DNA of 64,000 nt, from positions 219,805 to 283,804 of the forward strand of contig WTPW01000586.1 in assembly GCA_009809945.1 (NCBI GenBank), given 5' to 3'. Positions 24,170 through 35,075 of this stretch are shown piece after piece; position 1 is the first letter of the stretch; each line of letters begins with the position of its first letter. Source of the DNA: Gigaspora margarita (lineage: Eukaryota; Glomeromycota; Glomeromycetes; Diversisporales; Gigasporaceae). The position numbers and the translations under genes are program-made. The notes beneath the pieces were generated by a model, which saw only the letters and a program-made list of their open reading frames with translations, searched no databases and was not told the DNA's origin.

Positions 24170-24487
24170 CTGTATATGTCTGAAAATAAGCTACTCCTAA
24201 AATAAGCTACCCCTCTGATTTTTTTCAAAAATATTAAAAAATCCGTTAGCAGTTGCTATATATAAAAGTCTAAACTTTACTAAGTAAACCTCAAAAGTGC
24301 CATTAAGTAAACTTGTTCAGGACATCAAAATACACCTACTGTAAAAATTTGGTATCATTTAGACAACTTTTTATTAGTACGTTTTTCAATTTTTTCAAAA
24401 AATGCTATATTTCGAAAATAAGCTACTCCACATTTTTTCGTGTAATTTTTTGACCAAAAAAGGTAGCTTATTTTCGGACACATACGG
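24170..24487. mobile_element. 318-bp TA-flanked MITE, family T copy 2
   Basis: Inverted ends CTGTATATGTCTGAAAATAA and CCGTATGTGTCCGAAAATAA. TA at 24168-24169 and 24488-24489. Internal sequence (TTAGCAGTTGCTA, GTGCCATTAAGTAAACTTG) matches copy 1 at 8556. It lies in the LINE A 5' region. Confidence 0.8.
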
Positions 24488-25041
24488 TATTTAGTTTAAT
24501 TAAAATCTCGTTTAGAACTATGAAACTTGGTAGTTATACATAAATTTGGGTATAGAACAATAAAATTTAATTAAAAAAGTATGTTAACAAAGTAGTTTTG
24601 AAAAAAACTTAAGTTTTGTTTTAGCAAAATTTTGGTACAAGTGATCATTGGGAAGAGTTAGTGAATCGTTTTTTTAGCATATAACTTTAAAAATTTATTA
24701 AAAAATAAGCAAATAAATCATTTAACTTATAAAAAACAATAAAATAATATTAAAAAAGAGAGTTATCATTTATCGCTATGGTGATGCATTGCCACTTCTG
24801 ATTAACCAATTGGGATGCAGGATTAGGTGTAATGTGAAATTGAAGTGAAACAACTTTTTTAAAAAATTGCTTCTAACTTAATTGATAATCTGCCTGTCAA
24901 CTGAAGAGTAACAAAATGTGGTGTGCTTCCATCTAAATTTTTTTTCTTATTAAGTTAATGATACATATCCACTAATTGAAAGTTGTAGAGCTCATTGAGA
25001 CGCATCTAACAGTGATTAGATCATCCAAATTGGCCCAGTGA

Positions 25042-25182
25042 CAGAGTTGGCAATGGAGCCAATGAAGCCCAATGGTTGTGCGAATAGAGCTTAAAAAACT
25101 AGTATCTATTGGCTCCATTCAAAGCTCTATTGGCTCTATTCACAGCTCCATTGGGCTCTATTGAATTCCATTGCCAACCCTG
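25042..25182. mobile_element. hAT-like MITE (CAGAGTTGGCAATGGA ends)
   Basis: 141 bp. Inverted ends CAGAGTTGGCAATGGA and CAGGGTTGGCAATGGA, typical of hAT MITEs. Flanks CCCAGTGA (25034-25041) and CTCAGTGG (25183-25190) are an 8-bp duplication with two differences. It interrupts an arm of foldback F1. Confidence 0.8.
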
Positions 25183-25794
25183 CTCAGTGGATAGCGAGAT
25201 ATTGTCAAAAAATAATTGGCTGACTATATAAAATCCTATAATATAAATTATATATGAAAATCACTATAGGCGAAATATGGCATGCTTCCATCTAAAATTT
25301 TTTTCTTGCTAAGTTAATGATACATGTCCACTAATTAAAAGTTGTTTAGCTCATCAAGACGCATCTAACAGTAATTAGATTATCCAAATCAGCCTAGTAG
25401 ATAATGGGATATTGTCAAAAAATGATTGGCTGACTATATAAAATCTCTATGTAAACAATGTTTTTTTACATAGAGATTTTATATAGTTAGCCAATCATTT
25501 TTTGACAATATCTCGCCATCCACTGTGCTGATTTGGGATTTAACCACTGTTAGATGCATCTCAAACTTTCAATTAGTGAACATGTATCATTAACTTAGTA
25601 AAAAAAAATGTTTAGATAGAAGCATAGCATATTTCGCCTATAGTAATTTCATATATAATCTGCATCATGGGATTTTATATAGTCTGCCAATCATTTTTCA
25701 ATGATATCTCTTTATCTATTGGGCTGATTTGGATGATCTAACCACTATAGATATGTCTTGACGAGCTTTACAACTTTCAATTAGTGAACATATA

Positions 25795-26039
25795 GGCTGC
25801 TGTCAATAGAAATCAAGCAAATTTTTTTTAGTAACTTTTTTTAAAAGTTTAAATCAAAATAACTTAACAAAAACTTGATCAAATTTGATAAAATTTTTTT
25901 TAATTAATTCTATAAGTTTATGAAATTAATTTAAAAAAAATTTTATCAAATTTGATTAAATTTTTGTTAAGTTATTTCTGTTCAAAGTTTCAAAAAATTT
26001 TATTATAAAAAATTTGCTTGATTTCTATTGATGGCAGCC
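25795..26039. mobile_element. Foldback MITE (GGCTGCTGTCAATAG ends)
   Basis: 245 bp with inverted ends of about 35 bp (GGCTGCTGTCAATAGAAATC and GGCTGCCATCAATAGAAATC). CATATA is repeated at 25789-25794 and 26040-26045. The two halves pair almost throughout. The superfamily is uncertain because a 6-bp duplication is not diagnostic. Confidence 0.7.
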
Positions 26040-27292
26040 CATATATCGTTAACTTAATAAGGAAAAAAATTTTAAATGGAAGCATGCCACATTTTGTCAT
26101 TCTCCAGTTGACAAGCAGATTATCAATTAAAATTTTGACTATAAAACTACACTTTTTTCTTAGCAAAAAAAAATTTTTTGTGAAATTTTAGGTTAGAGAA
26201 CCTTATAACTATCACAATTATCAAGTTCTAACTCTAATCATAACCTGCCACTATTTGTTTTGTTTTGATTAATATAAAATCAAAACAAACAAAATAATTA
26301 GTCAATTAGGAGGCGGTGATGTTATCGATATAGCGATAAATAATAATTGTCTTAAAAAAAATATATATATTGTAAATAAAAATAAAACTATAATAAATTA
26401 GAATTTATTTACTGTTTGTGCTTCTAGGTCCGGTCTGGGATTAAACCAAATTTAGATTCTAAATTTTACTAATTATAAGTCCAGTTCAGATCTGGTTCAA
26501 AGTTTGTAGACTAATTTGAGTCCAAATATATTTATATATTTTTTTGTGCTGAACAAGTTTACTTAGTACTTTAAGTTAGAATTAATTAGTAAAATTTTGT
26601 GAATCATAAGATTTTATAGAATTTTATTAATAAAATTCTATAAAATTGTATAAGGGAGCTTCCAGAAATCAGCTGATTTCTGGGTGGGTGGGTGGGTTAG
26701 CTGAATATCAGGTGTAATTCTGACCAAAATTTCATAATTCCAGCCAAAGTTGCAAAATTATTTTTGACCAAAATTATAAATTTATTAATAATATTTGATA
26801 ATTAATAACTTTTGAGCTACTGGACCAAATTTGATGATTCAACTACCAAAATGATCCTCTCAATGAGAGAATTCTAGTGAGTCCAAAATCAGTAAAATCC
26901 AATTACAGGATCCTGTAATCAGAATAGATTAGTATTACTATAAAAGTTCTATAATTTATTAAATAATTATAACCCATTTATAGCAACACAAATTTATTTC
27001 GATCTTAGGATCCTGTGATCGAATTTTAACTATTTTGGGCATGTTAGAATCCTCTCATTGAGAGGATCATTTTGGTAGTAAAATCATCGAAATTGGCCCA
27101 GTAGATCAGAAGTTATTAACAATTAAAAATTAATTTTTAATTGTTAATAACTTCTGATCTACTGGGCCAATTTCTCTGATTTTACCACCAAAATGATCCT
27201 CTCAATGTGAGGATTCTAACAAGCCCAAAATCGTTAAAATCCAATTACAGGATCCTAAGATCGAAATAAATTTGTATTACTATAAATGGGAT

Positions 27293-27511
27293 AGCACTTC
27301 AAACAATCTATGTAATGTCATATTTGAAAAATTGCTAACGGAGAGATATTTTTTTAAAAAGGTTATATTTGAAAAGTAGGTATCGGGTAAAAAGGTTATA
27401 TTTGAAAACGGGTAATGGGCAAAATAAGTATATTTGAAAAAATAGTAACAGGGAAATTTTTCAAATATTATATTTGAAAAGTGGTAATGGAAATGGTAAG
27501 TGTTGGTTTCG

Positions 27512-27547
<36 letters not shown>

Positions 27548-27711
27548 AAAATTTTTTTTTGAAAGCTTACATTTCGAAAATTGGGAACCGATACTAAAGT
27601 TGGTACCTGATGTTTAAAATGTAGCTGATATATACCAAAGTAGAACCGCTAACAGAAAAAATTTTTACTATGATCCTCAAATATAACCTCACATAGATTA
27701 TTCAGAGTCCT
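27293..27711. mobile_element. TIR element with 8-bp TSD (AGCACTTC ends)
   Basis: Ends AGCACTTCAAACAATCTATG and AGGACTCTGAATAATCTATG (inverted), extending through a shared TATTTGA block. Flanks AATGGGAT (27285-27292) and AATGGGGT (27712-27719). The sister sequence near 29286 (ATAAATGAGTTATAATT) shows the uninterrupted site. The interior has tandem TATATTTGAAAA units and a T run (about 27520-27546). Confidence 0.75.
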
Positions 27712-27735
27712 AATGGGGTATAATTATTTAATAAA

Positions 27736-28962
27736 AGGGATGCCTATTTCCACCATGGTATTTTGCTATTTCTACCATGGTTATACAGGAATTTCTATTT
27801 TTAGTATTTAATATAATATATTATAAATTTACTATAATTCTAACCCTAAAACTAATAAGTAAATCTTCTTAGGTTCCTAGTTAAAAGTTGTAGAGCTCAT
27901 TTTTCTGATTCTAATGGTAGTTAAATCATCAAAATCAGCCTAGTGGATTCCAAGATACTTGTGATCAAAGAAAAGAACATAAGGATCAGCAAATTCACTA
28001 TTACACAAACTATTCATTTTTTTTACATACGTTTTGAAACATTTTTTATTGTAGTGAAAAATTTTACTAAGAAACTAATAAAACTCGTTTTAAAAAACTA
28101 GCATTTTTTTGAGCAAAAGAACAACTTTACTTAATAGTCCAAAGTCAATTGTGATGATAAAATTCTGTGCAAATCACGATTATTCATTTGACAGCTTTTT
28201 TTCTAACTTCTTTACATACGTTTTGAGAAGTTTTTTATTGTAGTGAAAAATTTTACTAAGAAAATAATAAAACACGTCTTAAGAAACTAGCATTTTTTTG
28301 AGCCAAAGAACAACTTTACTTAAGAACTCAAAGTCAATTGTTATAATAAAATTCTGCGCAAATCATGATTTTTCATTTGATACCATTTTTATACTTTGTG
28401 TAACAGTGAATTTGCCGATCCTTATGTTTTCTTCTTTGATTCCAAGTATCTTGGGATCCACTGGGCCGATTTTGATGATTTAACTTCCGTTAGAATCAGA
28501 AAAATAAGCTCTACAACTTTTAATTAGAGGCCAAAGAAGGGTTACTTATTTGTTATTAGTTTTTAAGGTTAGGATTAGGGTTGGAGTTAAAATTATTAGT
28601 TAGAATGAATTCTAAAAATAGAAAATTTTGTGTAACTATGGTGGAAATAGCAATATACCATAGTGTAGTGATTTAAGCCACATGGTTTTAGTCAGCTGGC
28701 TTAGCCAGCTGACTAAATTATTGGCTAAGCGGCTAGCTAACGGCTAACTATTGGCCTGCATTCAGAATATTTCGGGATCTTTGATCCGTACTTTATGCCC
28801 ATTTATTTTTCTTTCAGAATTTATCAGATTCTTATAATAGTTAGCTTTTAGCTGCATTAGCTAGCCGATCACATTACATCAGCTGGCTTAGCCAGCTAAG
28901 CCGGCTTAGCTGCGGCTGTATTAGCTGACTTAAATCACTACCATAGTGGAAATAGTAGCCCC
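27736..28962. mobile_element. MULE-like element, 1.2 kb (TATTTCCACCATGGTA termini)
   Basis: Left AGGGATGCCTATTTCCACC and inverted right GGGGCTACTATTTCCACT. TTTAATAAA occurs on both sides (27727-27735 and 28963-28971), a 9-bp duplication as for Mutator-like elements. Internal arms pair with each other (GATTCTAATGGTAGTTAAAT with its partner near 28475). A shorter hAT-like MITE occupies the right terminal arm. No ORF of note. Confidence 0.7.
28666..28940. mobile_element. hAT-like MITE (TAGTGATTTAAG ends)
   Basis: 275 bp, ends TAGTGATTTAAG exactly inverted, then GGCTTAGCCAGCTGAC-type palindromic sequence. CCATAGTG is duplicated at 28658-28665 and 28941-28948. Removing it restores the right terminal repeat of the surrounding MULE-like element. 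Confidence 0.85.
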
Positions 28963-30544
28963 TTTAATAAATTATAGAACTTTTATAGTAACACNAATCT
29001 ATTCNGATCACAGGATCCTGTGATTGAATTTTAATGATTTTGGGCTTGCTAGAATCCTCTCATTGAGAGGATCATTTTGGTAGTAAAATTATCGAAATTG
29101 GCCCAGTAGATCAGAAATTATTAACAATTAAAAATTAATATTTGATTGTTAATAACTTCTGATCTACTAGGTCAATTTCAGTGATTTTACTACCAAAATG
29201 ATCCTCTCAATGAGAGGATTCTAACAAGCACAAAATCATTAAAATCCAATCACAGGATCCTAAGATCGAAATAAATTTGTGTTACTATAAATGAGTTATA
29301 ATTATTTAATAAATTATAAAACTTTTATAGTAACACAAATCTATTTCGATCACAGGATCCTGTGATTGGATTTTAATGAATTTGGGCTTGCTAGAATCCC
29401 CTCATTGAGAGGATAATTTTGGTAGTTAAATCATCAAATTTGGTCCAGTAGATCAAAAGTTATTTATTATTAAATGTTTTATTTAACTTTTTAATAATCG
29501 TAAAATTTAATTGGTTAATTGGAGTATTAGGTGTGGGTGGGTGGGGGTAGGCTCATAGTAAACAAAAATCAGCTGATTTCTGGAAGCTCTCTAATTTACA
29601 ATATTTTACTAAATAATTCAGACTTGATGCACTAAGTAAACTTGTTTAGTACCTAAATTTATATCAAATTGGCAGAATTTGAAGAATAGATGTATAATTG
29701 TGATTTTTGATCAAAAAGTTAAATTTAAGCATCTTTCTCTAAATTTTAAGTAAAATAAAAACAATTTAGCTGATTTAATGTATTTTTAGGTACTAAACAA
29801 GTTTACTTAGTGTGTTAAGTTATAATTAATTAGCAAAATCATATGAATAATAAGATTTTATAGAATTTTGTTAATAAACTTCTATAAAATCTTATAATAA
29901 CAAGATTTTGCTAATTAATTCTAACTTAATATACTAACAGAACTTATTTAGTACCTAAAAATATATTAAATCAGCAGAATTATTTTTATTTTAATTAAAA
30001 TGTGAAGAAAATATGCTTAAATTTGACTTTTTTGATCAAAAATCAAAAATTGTATATTTATTTTTCAAATTTTAAACAAAATAAAAAAATTTTGCCGAAT
30101 TGATGTACATACATTAAATTGGGAGTATTGTTTTTATTTACTTGAAATTTAAAAAAAAGATGCATAAATTTGTTTTTTTTTGTTCAAAAATTCAAAATTA
30201 TGTATCTATTCTTCAAATTTCAAGTAAAATAAAAATAATTCTTCTAATTTGATATATTTTTAGGTACTGAACAAGTTTACTTAGTGTATAAAGTTATAAT
30301 TAATTGTTTTTTTTTTTTGTTGTTAAGGTGAGGTTTTGCTTTTATCTTTATTAATAAAATGTGTAAGATTCCTCATAGGGTTTCTCAAGTTACAAGTTTT
30401 TATACAAGAATTAAGACTTAGACTATAGATAAACTAATTTTATCTAAATTATCTGCAATCTAAACCTACTAGAGTAGTTAAAACTTACCTAGATTTGGAT
30501 GTGGAGAATTGAGTTAGTAGAAAAGCTATATTTGACCCAATTAT

Positions 30545-30890
30545 ATGACCAAATGTCTATTTTTCAAGTGCTAGCCCAAGAGGTGGGCAGGTATTAGTAT
30601 TGTCCTCATGTAGTTGGTCTGGTAAGCCATATATACAATTATGAGTATATAGAGCTTTGTTGTAAAAGGATATACGTAAAGATTTAGTAAATATAGAGTG
30701 TGAAGATTGTTGTAATAGGTTTTGTGAAGATTTCCAGTTTGCAATTTTTATACAGTATGGTTTCCATAAATGTTCATAAATGTTTTGTGAAATGAGCAAA
30801 AAGAGTTTAATAATAGTATTGGATGCATTTTTGTAAGAGGTATATTGAGATACAATATTAATTAGTGGTATAGGAATCAAGCCCTAGATT
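30545..30890 (-). pseudogene. LINE ORF2 C-terminal fragment
   Basis: About 110 residues on the minus strand ending GLALEK before the stop near 30557. It carries ISQNIYEHLWKPYC, the aromatic-rich tail that follows the Cys/His motif in LINE ORF2 proteins. Upstream coding sequence is lost through 5' truncation at insertion. It has no independent function. Confidence 0.6.
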
Positions 30891-30915
30891 GTAGTATAGA
30901 AGGTTGTAGTATTAA

Positions 30916-31454
30916 GGGGGCATCTATAAATAACATTATGCTTGAGGGGAGGGGGTCCTCCAAAAATATAACGATTTTCCAATATGTAGGGGGGTCCCAC
31001 CCAATATAACGCAATTTTTTTATAAAAATTTGTCTAAAACTTGATCCAGTGGTCCAAATTGGATGATTTTGGTACCACTCGAATCGTCTCGAGGAGAGGA
31101 GAGGATTCGAATAGTACAATTTCATTTGATTTGGATCACTGGATCATGTTTTATTAACGGAATACTATTGGTTATTATATTTTCTTATAAAATTACTATA
31201 AAATCAATAGTATTTTGTGAATAAAACGTGATCCAGTTATCCAAATGAAATGTTTTTGGTACCATTGGATTCGTCTCATAGAGACGAATCGAATAGTACC
31301 AAAATCATCCAGATTGGATTACTGGATCACAATATATTCAAGTTTTTGTAAAATTATATATATAAAAATACGGATTTTTAAAAATTTTTTTATATAGTGG
31401 GAGGGGTCAAGAGCTACTATGTAGAGGTACATAACATTATTTATGGATGCCTCC
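30916..31454. mobile_element. PIF/Harbinger-like element (GGGGGCATCTATAAATAA ends)
   Basis: 539 bp. Ends GGGGGCATCTATAAATAACA and, inverted, GGAGGCATCCATAAATAATG. TAA duplicated at 30913-30915 and 31455-31457. The inner arms (TTTTGGTACCATTCGAAT types) are inverted around about 31200. It cuts the LINE fragment. Confidence 0.75.
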
Positions 31455-32146
31455 TAAAAGGTGTAGAATGTGTAGGAGAGAAGCAGTGTTATAATTAATT
31501 AATAAAAATTTATGCATTATAAGATTTAATGAAATTCTATTAATAAAATTCTATAAAATCTTATGATTCACACAATTTTACTAATTAATTCTAACTTAAT
31601 GCACTAAGAAAACTTGTTCAGCACCTAAAAATATATTAAATTGGCAGAATGTTTTTTATTTTACTTAAAATTTGGAGAAAAGATGTTAAATTTGACTTTT
31701 TTGATCAAAATTCCAAAATTATACATCTATTTTTCAAATTTTAAATAAAATAACAAAAATTTTGCTGATTTGATGTATTTTTTGGGTGCTAAAAAGTTTA
31801 ATTAGTGCATGAAGTTAGAATTAATTAGTAAAATTTTGCAAATTATAAAATTTTATAGAATTTTATTAATAATTGTATAAAATCTATGATTTACAAAATT
31901 TTACTATTAATTCTAACTTCATGCACTAAGTAAACTTGTTTAGCACCAAAAAGCACATAAATATATTTAGGCTTAGACCAGTTTGCAGGCTTCAGAACAG
32001 ATTCAAAATGAACTCAGACTTGACTAAAAACTCTAAATACAAAAGTTTAAGTCCGGTTCAAAAATTAAACCAAACTCAGACTTGTGATTATCTACCAATT
32101 TAGAAAGCCATGTTAATTTTAGTTCTATATTATAAATACCTTAAAT

Positions 32147-32823
32147 CAGAGATGGTAAATGACTTTAAATGACTCAAATGACTCAAATGATAAATGATTA
32201 GTCATTGGTTATTTCATGGCCCAAATGATTTAAAAAGATCATTTAACTCTGGTTAATTGATTATCCAATACTTTTAGCCAAACAAATTGATTATTGTTCT
32301 TTGTAAAATGAAATATCACTAGATACTATCTATATTACCTATAATAAATAACTGATAATCCCAAATGACTGGTCATACCTGTTGTAAAGCAACATTCCAA
32401 TCTAAATCATAAGATTAGATATAAAGTGATTAAAAAAAAATAGTAGACAAAAAATAATATATTTACTTTTTTTTAAAAAAAAAAATGTTTGTGAATAATA
32501 ATTTACCAATTACAAAATAATATAAATCAATTACGAATTTATAAATGGCATGTTAATTAATAATCGACATGAATTGAAAAATGATGCAAACATATATATT
32601 ATTTAATATATGCATTATACTAGTTTTTCATAATTAGTAGAATGTCAACTCTATGCAAAATAATCTAATGACCAAATGACTTCAGTCATTTGGAAATAAC
32701 TATAATTATTTGGTCATGAGTCATTTTCAAATGACCCAAAATTTCCTCAAATAACTGGTCATTTTGAGGTCATTTGAGATTATTTGAAAAATTGGCAAAT
32801 GACTAAATCATTTACTATCTCTA
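32147..32823. mobile_element. hAT-like element, 677 bp (CAGAGATGGTAAATGA ends)
   Basis: Ends CAGAGATGGTAAATGACTTT and, inverted, TAGAGATAGTAAATGATTTA. CCTTAAAT duplicated exactly at 32139-32146 and 32824-32831. The arms are packed with CAAATGA/TCATTTG phrases; the centre is AT-rich. No transposase. Confidence 0.85.
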
Positions 32824-32831
32824 CCTTAAAT

Positions 32832-33019
32832 TAAATATATCATATTCAAACAAATAAATATGTTACGTTTAAACATAGTCAAGTAAATAAATATATTACT
32901 TTCAAATATAGTTGAGATATATTATGCTCAAATAAATAAATATGTTATGTTAAACAAATAAATATATTATGTCAAGTAAATAAATATGTCATGTTCAAAT
33001 ATAGTTAAGTAAATAAATA
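32832..33019. repeat. Minisatellite, AAATATAGTTAAGTAAATAAAT units
   Basis: Roughly five imperfect copies of a 34-40 bp unit (TATGTCATGTTCAAATATAG, TTAAGTAAATAAATAT). One more partial copy continues at 33970-34000, to the right of the inserted foldback. Confidence 0.65.
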
Positions 33020-33021
33020 TA

Positions 33022-33969
33022 TGGGCCAGTGTGAAAATGTAGATACACAAAAACTAAACATTATTTTCTTTATATATAAAAGTTTTTTAATTTTAGCTAT
33101 TTATTTATATACATTTTAATATAATTTTTATTGTCAATTTATAATAAATTTATTTTATTATAAATTTTTTAAAAAATCCTATTTTTAAAAAAAAAAAAAA
33201 ATTAAAAAAATTTTTTTTTAAAAAAAATTATTTTTGCCACCAATATGCAACTTTAGAAGATTGTACTATGCAAATGACTTGCTATGCATATGCTAAATAT
33301 ACAGTTAAAATTTAAACTTAATTGGATCATTAGTTGTTAAAATATAAATTAAAACCCAATTTTTATAATACAGTTATATATTACTATATATAGTAATTTT
33401 ATATATAGTAATTATTGTTAAATATTTGAAAATTTATATTTTAGCAACTACTAAATCAATTAAGCTAAAATTTTGACTATATATTTAGCATGTATATACC
33501 AATACATTTGTACAATTTAATTTTATAAAGTTGCAAATTAGTAACAAAAATATAATTATTTTTAAAAGGTATTTTTTCACTTTTTTTAAAAAAATACTAA
33601 ATTTTAAAAAAGTTATTACACAACAAAATCTATAAATGAAGATAATAAATTTTATATTAAAAGATAGCTTAGAACTTATTTTATTTAGTTTAAAAAAATT
33701 ATAAATAAATAATTAAAAATTAAAAAATTTTATATATAGATAAATTAATTTTTTAATTTTAGTATATTTATATCTTTGCATTTTTTAAATAGAAAAAATA
33801 AGTTATTAATAAAAGCTTCTACAGAAATAAAATTTTTTAATAAAATTTATATTTAAATAAATTTTAAAGCATATATAATAAATTAAGCTATTTAAACATT
33901 TATATTAAATTTTAGAAAAAAATTTTTATTATGAAAAGATTGATGTATCTACATTTTTGCACCAGACCA
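33022..33969. mobile_element. TA-flanked foldback element (AATGTAGATAC termini)
   Basis: 948 bp. Ends TGGGCCAGTGTGAAAATGTA and, inverted, TGGTCTGGTGCAAAAATGTA. TA at 33020-33021 and 33970-33971. The arms are inverted around about 33395. It splits the minisatellite, whose sequence resumes directly after it. Confidence 0.75.
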
Positions 33970-34452
33970 TATCATGTTCAAACATAGTTGAGTAAATAAA
34001 AATAAGTGCAGCAAGAAAAAACTTGTTATAATGAGTTTTTTTTTAATAGTATACATGTATATGCATATATACTTATAAATTTATACTATAAATATACATT
34101 AGCAACCTCTATCTATTTTTAAAATTAAACAATTGAAAATCCAACTTTTTTAAAAAATTTTGTTGATTTTACACAAATCTGAATCTTACATATAACAAAG
34201 TTACTAAGTTAACTATGCATCTAATTCACTAACCTATATATAATAGCTTGGGGTCCTGGTGCTATTATGTAACTAACAACCAATTAAATTATAAATTTTG
34301 ATTATTACAAATTAGCCTAATAAGACAAAAACAAAAAAAAAGTGAAAAATATCAAAAAATACAAGAAATAAATATTTAAACTTGTCTTAAAAAATTAACA
34401 AATAATGTTAAAAAGACATTTTTACTTATAAGATATTTCTAACTTTTAACTA

Positions 34453-34768
34453 CTATATATTTCTGAAAATAAGCTACTCTGAAAATAAGCTACTTTCTGA
34501 TTTTTTTTCAAAAATCTCAAAAAATTTATTAGCAGTTGCTACATATAAAAGTCCTTATTTTACTAAGTAAACCTCAAAAGTGCTATTAAGTAAACTTGTT
34601 CAGAACATAAAAATATACTTACTTTAAAAATTTTATATCATTCAGACAACCTTTTATTAGTACGTTTTTCAATTTTTCTAAAAATTTAATAATTCGAAAA
34701 TAAGCTATACCATATTTTTTGTGTAATTTTTGGTCCAAAAAAGTAGCTTATTTTTGGGAATATATGGA
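34453..34768. mobile_element. 316-bp MITE, family T copy 3
   Basis: Ends CTATATATTTCTGAAAATAA and inverted CCATATATTCCCAAAAATAA. TA on the left (34451-34452), mutated on the right. Same interior landmarks as copies 1 and 2. Confidence 0.7.
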
Positions 34769-35060
34769 AACCCTTATTCTAATTTTAATTAAATAATAAA
34801 AATTATATAAAGACACCTAGCTTTAATAGTTTCTTTTTTTTTGTCTAAGAATCTTATAGTGGCATATCTCAAAAAATTAATAGTAAATGTATATAAAAAT
34901 ATCATAAATACATTTAAGTATACTGTGTCAATTTTAGAATTTTCTGCTATTTTTTATTGAAAAAAAGTTTAATTTGCAACATTTTATTGGTTTCTTTTAA
35001 AAACATGTAGAAGTTTTCTTTTTAATATTTTAATACCAATAATTCATAGTTATATAAATT
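34769..35060. other. AT-rich interval, nothing recognised
   Basis: No ORF, RNA boxes or paired repeats seen. Confidence 0.5.
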
Positions 35061-35075
35061 AATATTTACTTTATT

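Larger units (their letters stand above)
10683..24673 (-). mobile_element. LINE A: full-length APE/RT/RNase H non-LTR retrotransposon, interrupted
   Basis: On the minus strand it runs from 5' near 24673 to a 3' poly(A) seen as about 48 T at 10683-10730. TTAGCATATAACTTT occurs at 10671-10685 and 24674-24688, the expected target duplication, although its last TTT merges with the tail. Reading order is ORF1, endonuclease, RT, RNase H and a terminal Cys/His motif, as in fungal Tad1/I-like LINEs. Three later insertions break it: an AGGACCCC element (14334-17889), a foldback (21169-21933) and a TA-flanked MITE (24170-24487). Without them it would be about 9.3 kb. Many stops, frameshifts and Ns show it is inactive. 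Confidence 0.75.
24878..26130. mobile_element. Foldback element, family F1 copy 2
   Basis: Same TTAATTGATAATC ends and doubly duplicated inverted arms as 2967-3805. It is longer only because of two inserts (25042-25182 and 25795-26039). Removing them and their duplications gives about 850 bp, close to the 839 bp of copy 1. Confidence 0.75.
24760..26351. mobile_element. TIR element with TTTATCGCTAT ends, host of foldback F1 copy 2
   Basis: The left GTTATCATTTATCGCTATGG faces the inverted right ATTATTTATCGCTATATCG, both followed by a GTGATG/CATCAC block. Low-complexity A-rich flanks prevent a firm duplication call. Most of the interior is the foldback at 24878-26130. Confidence 0.5.
26654..29591. 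mobile_element. PIF/Harbinger-like element, 2.9 kb with nested inserts
   Basis: Ends GGGAGCTTCCAGAAATCAGC and, inverted, GAGAGCTTCCAGAAATCAGC, with the match continuing through CTGATTT. TAA is duplicated at 26651-26653 and 29592-29594. The interior consists of repeated inverted blocks (GATCCTCTCAATGAGAGGATT, GATCTACTGGGCCAATTT types) and no transposase. Two later elements (27293-27711 and 27736-28962) account for about 1.65 kb. Confidence 0.75.
30306..31487 (-). mobile_element. 5'-truncated LINE fragment with 13-bp TSD
   Basis: The T run at 30307-30318 is the poly(A) of a minus-strand insertion. GTTATAATTAATT lies at 30293-30305 and 31488-31500. The readable frame (about 30545-30890) contains NIYEHLWKPYC, matching the IYEKIW-type C-terminus of LINE B, so this is the 3' end of a related LINE. 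About 640 bp is LINE; the rest is the Harbinger-like insert at 30916-31454. Confidence 0.75.
26426..32090. mobile_element. Composite foldback, outermost layer of a deep nest
   Basis: 26540-26650 (AACAAGTTTACTTAGT, AGAATTAATTAGTAAAATTT) reappears inverted near 31900-31945, and outside that both sides carry GGTTC/GAACC-rich sequence resembling the 7150-8460 palindrome. Further inverted copies of the same unit occur at 29600-30290 and 31500-31900. The outer limits are approximate. Inside are a Harbinger-like element, a LINE fragment and their own passengers. Confidence 0.5.
10577..34257. mobile_element. AGGACC-family DNA transposon inflated to 23.7 kb by nested insertions
   Basis: The left end AGGACCTCGAGCTATTAATA matches the inverted right end AGGACCCCAAGCTATTATAT. 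Pairing extends over about 27 bp with two substitutions and one single-base gap. The bases outside are GATGCTAT (10569-10576) and GGTGCTAT (34258-34265), an 8-bp duplication with one mismatch. Two other elements in the window (14334-17889 and 44494-49140) share the AGGACCCC start and 8-bp duplications, which supports the reading. After removing LINE A, the stack at 24.8-32.1 kb, the hAT-like element and the 33-kb foldback, only about 0.7-1 kb belongs to this element. It is non-autonomous as seen. An 8-bp duplication fits hAT, P or Merlin superfamilies; I cannot choose. Confidence 0.6.
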
